A model generated the notes under the pieces. The model had not been told where the DNA came from. It worked only from the letters and a program-made list of their open reading frames with translations, and did not search any database. The translations under genes were made by a program, and so were the position numbers. From Paenibacillus sp. J23TS9 (GTDB taxonomy: Bacteria > Bacillota > Bacilli > Paenibacillales > Paenibacillaceae): a stretch of DNA of 64,000 bases. Location: positions 634,881 to 698,880 of the forward strand of contig NZ_BOSG01000002.1 in the NCBI RefSeq assembly GCF_018403225.1, written 5' to 3'. Shown piece after piece: positions 8,252-15,534 of the stretch. The stretch's first letter is position 1, and each line of letters begins with the position of its first letter.

Positions 8252-8577
8252 ATCCCCTCCCCTATGACGCGATCCACTGCCGTCCTGAATTGCACCCACT
8301 CTTTTGTCTTTTCGCTCAGCTGGTTTCTGCCTTGGTCGGTAATCCGGTAGTACTTGCGCTTACGTCCATCATGCGTGCTCCAGTATGCATCCAGCCATCC
8401 TTCGGCCTCCAGCGTGTGCAGAATGGGGTATAACGTTCCTTCCCTCATCAAGAAAACACCTTCCGAGCTCCGTTCAATCTCTTTAATCAGCTCATAACCG
8501 TACATTTCTTTTCTATTCAATACCGTCAGCAGCAAAATAGCCGTGCTGCCCTTCAGAAGTTCCTTGTTGACTGCCAT
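8248..8577 (-). CDS. PadR-family transcriptional regulator
   Basis: A 109-residue PadR protein of the short class: winged helix LKGSTAILLLTVLNRKEMYGYEL, then REGTLYPILHTLEAEGWL, the basic wing GRKRKYYRIT and one C-terminal dimer helix. AAGGAG lies 6 bases before ATG 8577. It is the first gene of a two-gene unit with the SEDS gene, sharing an ATGA overlap. PadR proteins typically repress their own operon until an inducer or envelope signal releases them. The 36-bp palindrome 18 bases upstream is the likely operator. Confidence 0.92.
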   Translation of the reverse strand: MAVNKELLKGSTAILLLTVLNRKEMYGYELIKEIERSSEGVFLMREGTLYPILHTLEAEGWLDAYWSTHDGRKRKYYRITDQGRNQLSEKTKEWVQFRTAVDRVIGEGI

Positions 8578-8594
8578 AATAGTTCTCCTTAAAA

Positions 8595-8630
8595 ATACAT
8601 AGATTTACAATGCATCGTAATACTATGTAT
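8595..8630 (-). promoter_or_regulatory. Probable PadR operator, 36-bp palindrome
   Basis: ATACATAG (8595-8602) is inverted as CTATGTAT (8623-8630), with inner TTAC/GTAA arms and a central ATGCAT. The two 18-base halves match at 15 of 18 positions. It spans the region just upstream of the padR ribosome binding site. Confidence 0.65.
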
Positions 8631-8707
8631 ATGAGTATATAAGATGTATGATCATTAAGCAAGGAACCGATATTAAGAATCCGTAGAAGGCCCGTAGAAA
8701 ATAAACA

Positions 8708-8738
8708 AAGCAACCTCAGCCTTGAGGTCGCCTTTTTT
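8708..8738. terminator. Bidirectional terminator after the PP2C gene
   Basis: Stem GCAACCTCA/TGAGGTCGC with one G-U pair. A T7 run follows on the plus strand and TTTGTTTATTTT on the minus strand. It serves the PP2C gene, which ends at 8767 on the minus strand. Confidence 0.75.
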
Positions 8739-8766
8739 TCTGCCGGCATGAGCTAAGCATTATCTA

Positions 8767-9624
8767 TTAAAATGTAATCCACACCCCTGATTTATCATCT
8801 GATATTTTAAAACGGGGATAGCGGATGCATTCGGGATCGCCCTTCTCCAAGGCAAGAAGCCACTGAGCATAATTTTCCAAACCATCAGAGGCGACGCGTC
8901 GCAGAAGCTTTTCGTCCAGCTTCCCCATCTCTGACGCTGTATTAGGCCATTCCTCCGGATAGAATAGCCCGTCCGTCACGAGCAGCAAACCGGCCAGCTG
9001 GATCCGATTGATTTTACCGTATTCGATATACTTCTCCGCATCCGGCAGACCATTCAGCACGGAATATCCGTCATCGGTATTCATCTTATCCTTGTTGCGG
9101 AGTAATTGCGGCTGAACCTTCTCCCATAGCGCTGCTTTGGTGCGGATACCTGAATCAATGCCCTGTTTCCATGTCGTCATAGAAACATCGCCGATATGGG
9201 AGACATGATCACGCGTAATTGTCCTAACCGAGCCATCACGGTATAACGCCATTAGCATGCAATCTCCTGCCTGCGCATATTCGATATGGTGGTCTGTGAT
9301 CCGGACGATGGCAATCGCTGCCGTCCATAGCTCACCTTTATCTTCCATCCGGATACCGCTCACGCGCATTTCTTCTCCAAGCTGGAAATTCGCCTCATTC
9401 GTCAACGTCTCCAGGTCACGGCAGTCCTCACTTGTTAACTGTTCAAAATAACGCTGAAGCAGCTGCGATGCAAGTCGTCCACCAGTTTCATGGTTTGCCC
9501 CTCTGAATGGGACGAGGGAAGTCGCGCCATCAATGACGCCATATAGCTGCTGATTCTCGTTTAAGATAACTGCGTCTTCGTTCCATTCTCCGGTGCCTTG
9601 AATTGAAATATGATGTACCACCAT
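8767..9624 (-). CDS. PP2C-like protein phosphatase
   Basis: A 285-residue protein with the metal-dependent PP2C/PPM motifs in order: NED near residue 15, GVIDGATS near 29, AGDC near 119, VTDGLF near 218 and DDKSGVWI at the C-terminus. These Asp residues coordinate the two metal ions of the catalytic centre. It is close to the minimum length for a single catalytic domain, with no sensor or membrane segment. It would dephosphorylate Ser/Thr phosphoproteins in the cytoplasm; no partner kinase is nearby, so the substrate is unknown. AAGGAGG lies 7 bases before the ATG. It is a single-gene unit with its own terminator. Confidence 0.85.
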   Translation of the reverse strand: MVVHHISIQGTGEWNEDAVILNENQQLYGVIDGATSLVPFRGANHETGGRLASQLLQRYFEQLTSEDCRDLETLTNEANFQLGEEMRVSGIRMEDKGELWTAAIAIVRITDHHIEYAQAGDCMLMALYRDGSVRTITRDHVSHIGDVSMTTWKQGIDSGIRTKAALWEKVQPQLLRNKDKMNTDDGYSVLNGLPDAEKYIEYGKINRIQLAGLLLVTDGLFYPEEWPNTASEMGKLDEKLLRRVASDGLENYAQWLLALEKGDPECIRYPRFKISDDKSGVWITF

Positions 9625-9729
9625 GTTGAACCCTCCTTCGGCCTCATTTTGATGGTAGCATATACAAGAAAGATCGAATAGCCAATCGGAACGACCCGTT
9701 TATGCCGCACTTAAAATCCAAAAAGAAAA

Positions 9730-9755
9730 AACCTGGTCCTCATGCGGACCAGGTT
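9730..9755 (-). terminator. Terminator after ydjO-like gene
   Basis: Perfect 10-bp stem AACCTGGTCC/GGACCAGGTT with a 6-base loop, then TTTTTTCTTTTT on the minus strand. Confidence 0.85.
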
Positions 9756-9813
9756 TTCATGGTGGAGACGAATCGGTATAGCAAATCTACAATTCGCCGC
9801 CGTCTGCAGCATA

Positions 9814-10026
9814 TTATTTTTTAGATTGGCTGGGGCTTGTATTGGTTAACACCGTCAGCATTTTCTGTTCTTTAACCATTTTGGACTGACATTGAGGGCA
9901 TACAGGAGCCTCGGAGAAAGCGAAATTATCCCGCATCCATCCCTTGCAGTTCTCATTCGAACAAGACCATATTTCGGTTAATTCAGTGGGCAGATCTTCT
10001 AATGGTTTTTTTCGTGAGTTGTACAT
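9814..10026 (-). CDS. ydjO: YdjO-like cold-inducible small zinc-ribbon protein
   Basis: A 70-residue hydrophilic protein with a C-x4-C...C-x2-C pattern (WSCSNENCKGWMRDNF, then APVCPQCQSKM) that fits a zinc ribbon. The block CKGWMRDNFAFSEAPVCP is characteristic of Bacillus YdjO, reported as cold-inducible with unknown molecular function. ATG 10026 is preferred over ATG 10032 because GAGGG would directly abut the first ATG but sits 6 bases from the second. The csp gene directly upstream supports a shared cold-stress role. Confidence 0.82.
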   Translation of the reverse strand: MYNSRKKPLEDLPTELTEIWSCSNENCKGWMRDNFAFSEAPVCPQCQSKMVKEQKMLTVLTNTSPSQSKK

Positions 10027-10071
10027 ATGCATCCCTCTTTCTATCCAGTATTGGTTTTAAAGGCAATAAAA

Positions 10072-10100
10072 GTGCCCCGAACAAGTCTTGTTCGGGGCAC
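10072..10100 (-). terminator. Terminator of the cold shock gene
   Basis: Long perfect stem GTGCCCCGAACAAG/CTTGTTCGGGGCAC with a minimal loop, followed by TTTTATTG on the minus strand, 11 bases past the csp stop. Confidence 0.9.
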
Positions 10101-10111
10101 CAGGCTCTATA

Positions 10112-10312
10112 TTAGAGCTTTACGACATTTTCGGCTTGTGGTCCGCGATTGCCTTGTACGATATTGAATTCTACGCGTTGGCCTTCGTCCAAAGATTTGT
10201 AGCCGTCTCCAACGATTGCGCTGAAGTGTACGAATACGTCGCTTCCGCCTTCAACTTCGATAAAGCCAAATCCTTTTTCTGCGTTAAACCATTTTACTGT
10301 GCCTGTTTCCAT
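10112..10312 (-). CDS. csp: Cold shock protein, CspA/CspB family
   Basis: A 66-residue single cold-shock domain with both RNP motifs, KGFGFIE (RNP1) and VFVHFS (RNP2), and the standard start [11 protein letters not shown]. It is a cytoplasmic single-stranded RNA/DNA chaperone that melts mRNA structure at low temperature. ATG 10312 gives the canonical N-terminus, with AAGGTGG 9 bases upstream; the extra two codons from TTG 10318 are not needed. A leader of about 130 bases from the promoter at 10450 is typical of cold shock genes and may carry temperature-dependent structure. Confidence 0.97.
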   Translation of the reverse strand: METGTVKWFNAEKGFGFIEVEGGSDVFVHFSAIVGDGYKSLDEGQRVEFNIVQGNRGPQAENVVKL

Positions 10313-10449
10313 TAACAATTACCACCTTTTTTAAAATTATATGGCATTCTTATTCTTAAATAAAAATCACATATCGTACAAGGTTATTAAATAAGTGAAT
10401 AACCCTCTACGTTATGTGAATTCCGTTAGGACGCTATTTCAATATCTTT

Positions 10450-10458
10450 ATTATAACA
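10450..10458 (-). promoter_or_regulatory. Extended -10 promoter of csp
   Basis: TGTTATAAT on the minus strand (10458-10450) is a perfect -10 with a TG extension; no good -35 is visible. It predicts a start near 10443 and a 5' leader of about 130 bases. Confidence 0.5.
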
Positions 10459-10589
10459 CAGTTCAAAACGAATTGATACTTCCAAGAGGTGTAAATTCAA
10501 AAATTTTTTTTTTGCTTAAATCTATCCACTATCTTATGATGCATTTCCCGATTATCCATGCAGGTTTTTGCTGTTTTCACAAGAAAAAA

Positions 10590-10613
10590 AGGGACCCCGG
10601 AAACGAGGTCTCC
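10590..10613 (-). terminator. Terminator of the psp/ydjGHI operon
   Basis: Minus-strand GACCTCG/CGGGGTC stem with flanking G-C pairs around TTTC, then TTTTTTTCTT. It lies 50 bases past the ydjI stop. Confidence 0.75.
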
Positions 10614-10662
10614 TTTTCCTTTTACGAAGCTAACCACTTGCTTAAAATGGAAATGACCTGAA

Positions 10663-11652
10663 TCAATTCAGTTTCTGTCCGCAATTCGGACAGAAGTTAG
10701 CCCCTTCGTTTTTCGCACCGCAGTTCGGGCAAAAATTAAGCTTTTTGCCGCCCTGGGAAGCTGCGGAATCCGATGGCTCCGACTCTTTCTGAGGCTGAGG
10801 CTTTTGATTCTGGTTCATATTTTTCATCATTTCGTTTGCCATGTTCATCCCCATCATCATGCCCGCCATGTCCGAAGCCGCACCGCCGCCCTGCAGCTTG
10901 CCGGAAGACATCGCATCGGTCATGCTGACCTGCTGGTATTTCTGCAGATTGCCGATCATTTCATGGGAAGCCGTCTTCGTGATCATATCCTGAATTTCCT
11001 GCGGGTAATTGAAGCTCATCACCTGGAATCCCGTAATCGTCATCCCGTGGCCCATCACTTCCATATCGAGATCTTCGCGGATGCCTTTGGCAATCTCGAA
11101 CGCATTCGCCTGCAGATTGAACATGTCCTTCCCTTCTTTGCTGATCCACTTCATCAGCAGCTGGTCCAGCACAGCCGTGATCCGGAGCTTCAAATCCTCC
11201 ACGAGATAGCTGTCTTTGATGCCCGCAATTTTATCGATTAACGTCACGTAATCATTCACTTTAAAGTTGAACGTGCCGTTGGCGCGGATCGGCATGCCGC
11301 CCGGCAGTTGAGGCGTCGGGATCAGCACCGGATTCTGCGTTCCCCATCTGACGGTGAACTCTTTCGTGTTCACGAACAGAACTTCCACCCTCATGCCGCT
11401 GTTGAAGCCGAATTTAAACCCTTTTAGCGTGGAGAGAAACGGAATAATATCCGAATCAATATTGTACTCTCCTTCATCCTCGAAAATCCCTTCAATTTTG
11501 CCGTTATTCATGAAAATAGCGTCCTGGCCGGAACGGATGATCAATTTACTTCCTTTTTTGATCTCCCGGTTGCTCCATTTCCAAAAGATCATGTCATCTC
11601 TGAACTCTTCCCATTCCACCACATTTGAAAATTGGTTCTTGAAAAATCCCAT
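10663..11652 (-). CDS. ydjI: SPFH/virion-core-like protein with zinc ribbon, YdjI type
   Basis: A 329-residue protein. Residues 1-230 form an SPFH-like domain (NVVEWEEFRDDMIFWKW, PVLIPTPQLPGGMPIRANGTFNFKVNDY). A Met/Gln-rich linker follows, then two C-terminal CPNCG zinc-ribbon knuckles (FCPNCGAKNEGANFCPNCGQ). B. subtilis YdjI is known to help recruit PspA to membrane sites under alkaline or phage stress. It is the last gene of pspA-ydjG-ydjH-ydjI, 21 bases after ydjH. No transmembrane helix is evident, so membrane binding probably runs through partners or the SPFH domain. Confidence 0.88.
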   Translation of the reverse strand: MGFFKNQFSNVVEWEEFRDDMIFWKWSNREIKKGSKLIIRSGQDAIFMNNGKIEGIFEDEGEYNIDSDIIPFLSTLKGFKFGFNSGMRVEVLFVNTKEFTVRWGTQNPVLIPTPQLPGGMPIRANGTFNFKVNDYVTLIDKIAGIKDSYLVEDLKLRITAVLDQLLMKWISKEGKDMFNLQANAFEIAKGIREDLDMEVMGHGMTITGFQVMSFNYPQEIQDMITKTASHEMIGNLQKYQQVSMTDAMSSGKLQGGGAASDMAGMMMGMNMANEMMKNMNQNQKPQPQKESEPSDSAASQGGKKLNFCPNCGAKNEGANFCPNCGQKLN

Positions 11653-11673
11653 AACTGTATCCCTACCCTTCCG

Positions 11674-12462
11674 TTAAAATGATCCTCTGCTGCCGCTATG
11701 CGAATGGCCGCCTTTAGTCGTGCCGCCACCGCCCGAGCCGCTGCCCGTGTTCTTTTCGATTTTCCGCTTCGTTGTCGTTGTCCGAATATACCGGTCCTGG
11801 TGATCAAGGACTCCCGAAGTACTGGCATCCTCGTATGTCCGCCCGCTTACCGTAACGCGTCCGCCGGAGCGATATGCCATGATGCCGACAACAATGCCGC
11901 CAATCACCGCGGCGCCGCCTAATTGAAACCAGATATTAAAGAAAATATTGTCCGGATTCACGCCCGGCTTGTAGCCCATATATTTGTAGGTTGTTTTAAT
12001 ATACTTTTCAAACGCAAGCTTGTAGTCGCCATCCGTTAAATCCGGTGTGATTTTTTCGCGTATCTTATCAAGCCTTCCATCATCCAAGTATTGCTTTGCT
12101 TTATAAAACCCGGCCAGATAGGTATCCCTGTGGTATAGGTCCAGCGTCAATATAACAGCATTTCCGTGGGCCTTGTCGTACCCTGGGGCCTGCTCGTCAT
12201 AGAAGTCCTCCGTCATTTCCTGGACATCCATACCTTCAGGGTTATTGGAAGTAAAAATGATGATGTCCGTTTCCCGCTTGGCTCCGTACTCGTGGGCCAT
12301 GGCGTTCAGCTCGGACTTGTCTTCCTGGCTGAGCAGCCCAGCTTCATCATAAATCAGCTGGTTATCATTCGCTGCATGCGCCATTTGAAAAGGAAAAACG
12401 AGATAAGCCGCGAAAATGATCAAAATAGTCAGCAGGCTCCATAAGGCACGATGTCTTTTCAC
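11674..12462 (-). CDS. ydjH: TPM-domain membrane protein, YdjH type
   Basis: A 262-residue protein starting at GTG 12462. This start overlaps the ydjG stop as GTGA and follows GGGGAGG. An N-terminal signal or membrane segment (LTILIIFAAYLVFPFQMAHA) precedes a TPM domain (LIYDEAGLLSQEDKSELN...ETDIIIFTSN), exposed outside. A membrane helix lies near residues 180-205 (LGGAAVIGGIVVGIMAY). The cytoplasmic tail ends in a Gly/Ser/His-rich stretch. Longer in-frame starts inside ydjG are less likely. By homology it forms a membrane complex with YdjG that anchors YdjI and PspA. Confidence 0.87.
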   Translation of the reverse strand: MKRHRALWSLLTILIIFAAYLVFPFQMAHAANDNQLIYDEAGLLSQEDKSELNAMAHEYGAKRETDIIIFTSNNPEGMDVQEMTEDFYDEQAPGYDKAHGNAVILTLDLYHRDTYLAGFYKAKQYLDDGRLDKIREKITPDLTDGDYKLAFEKYIKTTYKYMGYKPGVNPDNIFFNIWFQLGGAAVIGGIVVGIMAYRSGGRVTVSGRTYEDASTSGVLDHQDRYIRTTTTKRKIEKNTGSGSGGGGTTKGGHSHSGSRGSF

Positions 12463-13490
12463 AAAAAACCTCCCCCCATCATCCATGAAATCAGCTTCAA
12501 TGACAGGAAAGAAACCCCGAAGATTCCTGCGAACCACGCCGCCACCTTCGCCTTGCTGATCGGAGGCTTACCCACGACTTTGCCCGTCTGGCCGTTCATG
12601 GCAAACGCATAATTGGATTTACGGAAGTCATAGTGGACCATCCATACAGGGAGCAGGCAATAATCCGCTTGTTTGGACTCGGTATCGATCTGCTTATCGG
12701 TGTAGCTGACAGCGGTGTACCCCGAAACGGTTGAAGCGATATAAGCCTCGATGAATTCCCTGATCTTATCCTTCGCCCGCGGAAAAAGACTCTCGTCGTC
12801 ATAACTGTATTTCTCCGCATTGTAACCAGCGAGATACGGCGATTTAAATTCCTTGAGGCGCTCATAGGGAAATGGCTCCAATTTATCCATCAATCCATCA
12901 TTCATTTTTTCCGATGCATCGATCGGCACCTTCACGTAATTCAAGCGAATTTTCCGGTAGATGTCAAAATGCTGCGTTTCGGTATACTCGTAGTCACCGC
13001 TCGTGTACATTCTCACTTTGGTGGCATGGCCATGTACCTCTACATGATTATGTAATTCATATAACCAGAAGGGCACGTACATTCCGGTGATGCCCTTGAT
13101 CCGATCGGCGGACATAAATCCGCTTGGCGTCAGAAGGCCATTCCTGCACCATTTCTTGAAAGCCTTCACTGCTTCTTCCTTGCTTACGGCAAAGGGAATG
13201 ACCATCGCCGGTGCCAGCTTTCCGGTCAGCCGGTCGCCGAGAACCACCGCGGAACCGCAAAAACTGCAGGTCGTCGCGCTTGTCTCAGGATCGGTCAAAA
13301 TGACGGCTCCGCAGCTTGTGCAATGATATTCCTGAGTCTTATCCTCTGAAAAATCCTGCTGCTCCAGAGGATCGGGGATTTGCTCAATATTGTCTTTTCT
13401 TCCGCAGCTGGGGCAGGACAGCATTCCTGTCGCACTGTCAAAGACCATGCCGCTGCCGCAGTTTGGACATTTGTATTCGATAACCGGCAT
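12459..13490 (-). CDS. ydjG: Zinc-ribbon membrane protein, YdjG type
   Basis: A 343-residue protein with two N-terminal zinc ribbons, CPNCGSG...CPSCGRK and CTSCGAV...CSFCGSA, then a beta-rich domain (MYVPFWLYELHNHVEVHG). One C-terminal transmembrane helix (VAAWFAGIFGVSFLSLKLISWM) ends the protein. GAGGTG lies before ATG 13490, 27 bases after the pspA stop. In B. subtilis, YdjG and YdjH are the membrane platform needed to localise PspA; the zinc ribbons may bind RNA or protein partners. The C-terminus overlaps ydjH by 4 bases. Confidence 0.87.
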   Translation of the reverse strand: MPVIEYKCPNCGSGMVFDSATGMLSCPSCGRKDNIEQIPDPLEQQDFSEDKTQEYHCTSCGAVILTDPETSATTCSFCGSAVVLGDRLTGKLAPAMVIPFAVSKEEAVKAFKKWCRNGLLTPSGFMSADRIKGITGMYVPFWLYELHNHVEVHGHATKVRMYTSGDYEYTETQHFDIYRKIRLNYVKVPIDASEKMNDGLMDKLEPFPYERLKEFKSPYLAGYNAEKYSYDDESLFPRAKDKIREFIEAYIASTVSGYTAVSYTDKQIDTESKQADYCLLPVWMVHYDFRKSNYAFAMNGQTGKVVGKPPISKAKVAAWFAGIFGVSFLSLKLISWMMGGGFL

Positions 13491-13517
13491 CTGCTCACCT
13501 CAATCAAAAGAAACTGA

Positions 13518-14225
13518 TTAATCCTTCTTATTCATTTTTGCTTTGATTGCCGCCAATTCATCTTCGGCATGGGTAGTCGCGTCCGTGTTTGCATCCGTTT
13601 GTTTGTTCGAATCCTTCTCGAGCTGCGCGATCAGCTCATCCAAATCGTCTTCTTTTTTTCCTGCCCGGAGTTCGGCCAGAGCCTCCGCCTCGTTCAGCGC
13701 CTGGTTCGCTTTTTCTTCCATAGCATTAAATGAGGAGGAGACTCTCCCTGAGGACGAGCCGCCCGAATTCATGCCTTGCTGCAGCTTCGCAGCGGCCATC
13801 TTGCCTTTCAGATCCAAGCGCCGCGCTTCCAGCTGTCCGAGATCCGACACCAGCTTATCCTGCATTTGCTGCATTCTTGCGGCATTGGAGGAAGCTTGGT
13901 CGTAGGCCGTTTGCAGCTCGCTTTGCTTCCCGGCCAGCTTCACCTTTTTCTCCAGGAATTTTCGGGCTTCCCCCTCATTCCCCGCTTCAACCGACTTCTC
14001 GGCATACCGCTGCAGCTTTCTGATCTCGTCCTCGCACTCATCCAGCGCTGCCCTTGCCCTGCGCTCATTAGAGAGCAGCGAAGCCGTCTCTGCTTTAACC
14101 GCTCCCAGATCCTTGTTCAAGTTTCGCATATATTCATCAATGGTCTTTTCCGGATCTTCCGTCCGTTCCATCAACGAGTTGATATTGACCTTCATCACAT
14201 CCATAAACCTCGATAAGATTCCCAT
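13518..14225 (-). CDS. pspA: PspA/IM30 family phage-shock protein
   Basis: A 235-residue, almost wholly helical PspA/Vipp1 protein. It begins with the amphipathic helix MGILSRFMDVMKVNINSLM and the EDPEKTIDEYMRNL signature. Coiled-coil helices follow to about residue 160, then a Gly/Ser-rich break and a C-terminal helical hairpin. PspA assembles into ESCRT-III-like rods that protect a leaking membrane. I chose ATG 14225 (GAGGAGG 9 bases upstream) because it gives the canonical membrane-binding helix; the ATG at 14246 does not. It heads the operon behind a sigma-W-like promoter. Confidence 0.93.
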   Translation of the reverse strand: MGILSRFMDVMKVNINSLMERTEDPEKTIDEYMRNLNKDLGAVKAETASLLSNERRARAALDECEDEIRKLQRYAEKSVEAGNEGEARKFLEKKVKLAGKQSELQTAYDQASSNAARMQQMQDKLVSDLGQLEARRLDLKGKMAAAKLQQGMNSGGSSSGRVSSSFNAMEEKANQALNEAEALAELRAGKKEDDLDELIAQLEKDSNKQTDANTDATTHAEDELAAIKAKMNKKD

Positions 14226-14263
14226 GATGAGCTGCCTCCTCGACATTTCCGTTTATCCTATAA

Positions 14264-14290
14264 TACCGTAATTTCAGGGGAAAGGTTTCA
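14264..14290 (-). promoter_or_regulatory. Sigma-W-like ECF promoter of the pspA operon
   Basis: Minus-strand TGAAAC (14290-14285), exactly 16 bases, then CGGTA (14268-14264). Consensus for sigma-W is TGAAAC-N16-CGTA; B. subtilis pspA-ydjGHI is a known sigma-W operon. The start would be about 30 bases before the pspA ATG. Confidence 0.75.
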
Positions 14291-14707
14291 TTTGAGAAAG
14301 ATCAAAGTGAAATCTGGAAGCACACTTGCTTATACTCGCTCCGGGCTGCTAACTTCATTTTCGGCCGCAGTTCGGGCAAATGCCTGCTCAGAATCGCATT
14401 CATTCCCATCATCGATCCTAATAGGAAGTATTCTCTTGTTCCCACATAAAATGTTCCAGCAAATTTTCTTTATATTCCATTGTTTGAAGAAACTAGGGCC
14501 ACCCTAATAATACATCAGAATCAGGAAAAACGATTCATTTTTTAGTGTTTGTCTTAGTTCATTTTCAAATTCCGCAAATCGGTGTAGATCAGCAGCAAGC
14601 CGCGTAAAGATTGCCCGAATTGATGCCACATTCCGGAAGATTCATAGGCAAATATAGGTGACAGGCCTTCTCACCTATTCATATGCTGATTAAGGAATGG
14701 GGGGAGT
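14291..14707. other. Divergent intergenic region with an 8-bp inverted repeat
   Basis: No convincing gene in about 417 bases. The only clear structure is ATAGGTGA (14654-14661) inverted as TCACCTAT (14671-14678) around a 9-base loop, 30 bases upstream of the ATP-grasp gene. It could be an operator or a leader hairpin. No T run follows, so it is not an intrinsic terminator. Confidence 0.5.
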
Positions 14708-15466
14708 ATGATGAAATACAAAAGCACGTCGATTAAAAGTAAATGGACGAAAACCAAATGGCTCTTGCAGCACCCGGTTTTAAGCAAGCATATTCCATCA
14801 ACCATGCAATTTAATAAACAACATTTAGAATCCATGCTTTCTGCGTATTCTACAGTCTATTTCAAACCTACCACTGGCTCAGGCGGGGCCCGTATTATTC
14901 GGATTAAAAGGAATGCCAGCGGATATCAAACACAATACAACACAGTCAAAGAAAACCATTCTACCCTTGATCATTTATATGATCATCTGAATCGTTTCTC
15001 CAAGCGCCGGTCCTTTTTGCTGCAGAAAGGGATCCATCTGGCCAAGACGAACGGCAAGCCTTTTGACATAAGAGTCATGGTTCAGAAAACGAACAGCGGT
15101 AAATGGGAAAGCACGGGTGTTTTCATGAAAATAGCAAATAGCGGCAAAATCGTCACCAATTATAATCAAGGCGGGAGGATCGGATACTTCCGTCCTGCAC
15201 TGTCTGGAGCAGGCTTCGATACCACCTCGATAAATAACATAGAAGCCGAATTAAAGCGGATGGGCGTCTCCGTCGGAAAACACTTTGATCGTTATCTCAA
15301 GGGCTTCAAAGAGCTAGGGCTCGATGTAGCCTTGGATTCCAAAAGAAAACTTTGGATTCTCGAGGTGAATACGAGGCCTCAAATTTATCCATTGTTAAAT
15401 TTGAAGGACCGGAAACTGTATCAGCGAGTCCTATCCTATGGGAAGCAGTATGGGAGAAAGAAGTGA
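14708..15466 (+). CDS. YheC/YheD-like ATP-grasp protein
   Basis: A 252-residue protein of the YheC/D ATP-grasp family, linked to the spore coat in Bacillus. Visible landmarks are the glycine-rich loop KPTTGSGGARIIRI near residue 57, DIRVMVQ near 120 and the C-terminal metal-binding block LWILEVNTRPQ near 223, with Glu and Asn in the expected places. The length is about half of some YheC/D proteins, so the N-terminal subdomain is short. ATP-grasp enzymes ligate a carboxylate to an amine or thiol; the substrate is unknown. GGGGGAG stands directly before two tandem ATGs (14708, 14711); the second is better spaced. Confidence 0.82.
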   Translation: MMKYKSTSIKSKWTKTKWLLQHPVLSKHIPSTMQFNKQHLESMLSAYSTVYFKPTTGSGGARIIRIKRNASGYQTQYNTVKENHSTLDHLYDHLNRFSKRRSFLLQKGIHLAKTNGKPFDIRVMVQKTNSGKWESTGVFMKIANSGKIVTNYNQGGRIGYFRPALSGAGFDTTSINNIEAELKRMGVSVGKHFDRYLKGFKELGLDVALDSKRKLWILEVNTRPQIYPLLNLKDRKLYQRVLSYGKQYGRKK

Positions 15467-15482
15467 ACTAGCGAGCAAGCCG

Positions 15483-15513
15483 AAAAGGCCACCCATATGC
15501 CGGGCGGCCTTTT
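15483..15513. terminator. Bidirectional terminator between convergent genes
   Basis: Stem AAAAGGCC(A)CCC/GGGCGGCCTTTT between the ATP-grasp gene (+) and the GH3 gene (-). T and A runs lie on both sides. Confidence 0.85.
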
Positions 15514-15534
15514 CAGTTTACTTCCGTTTTACAT

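Noticed and set aside
9650..10450. Riboswitch in the cold shock leader
   Set aside because: The leader is long, but I see no conserved aptamer pattern; a temperature-responsive fold cannot be judged by eye.
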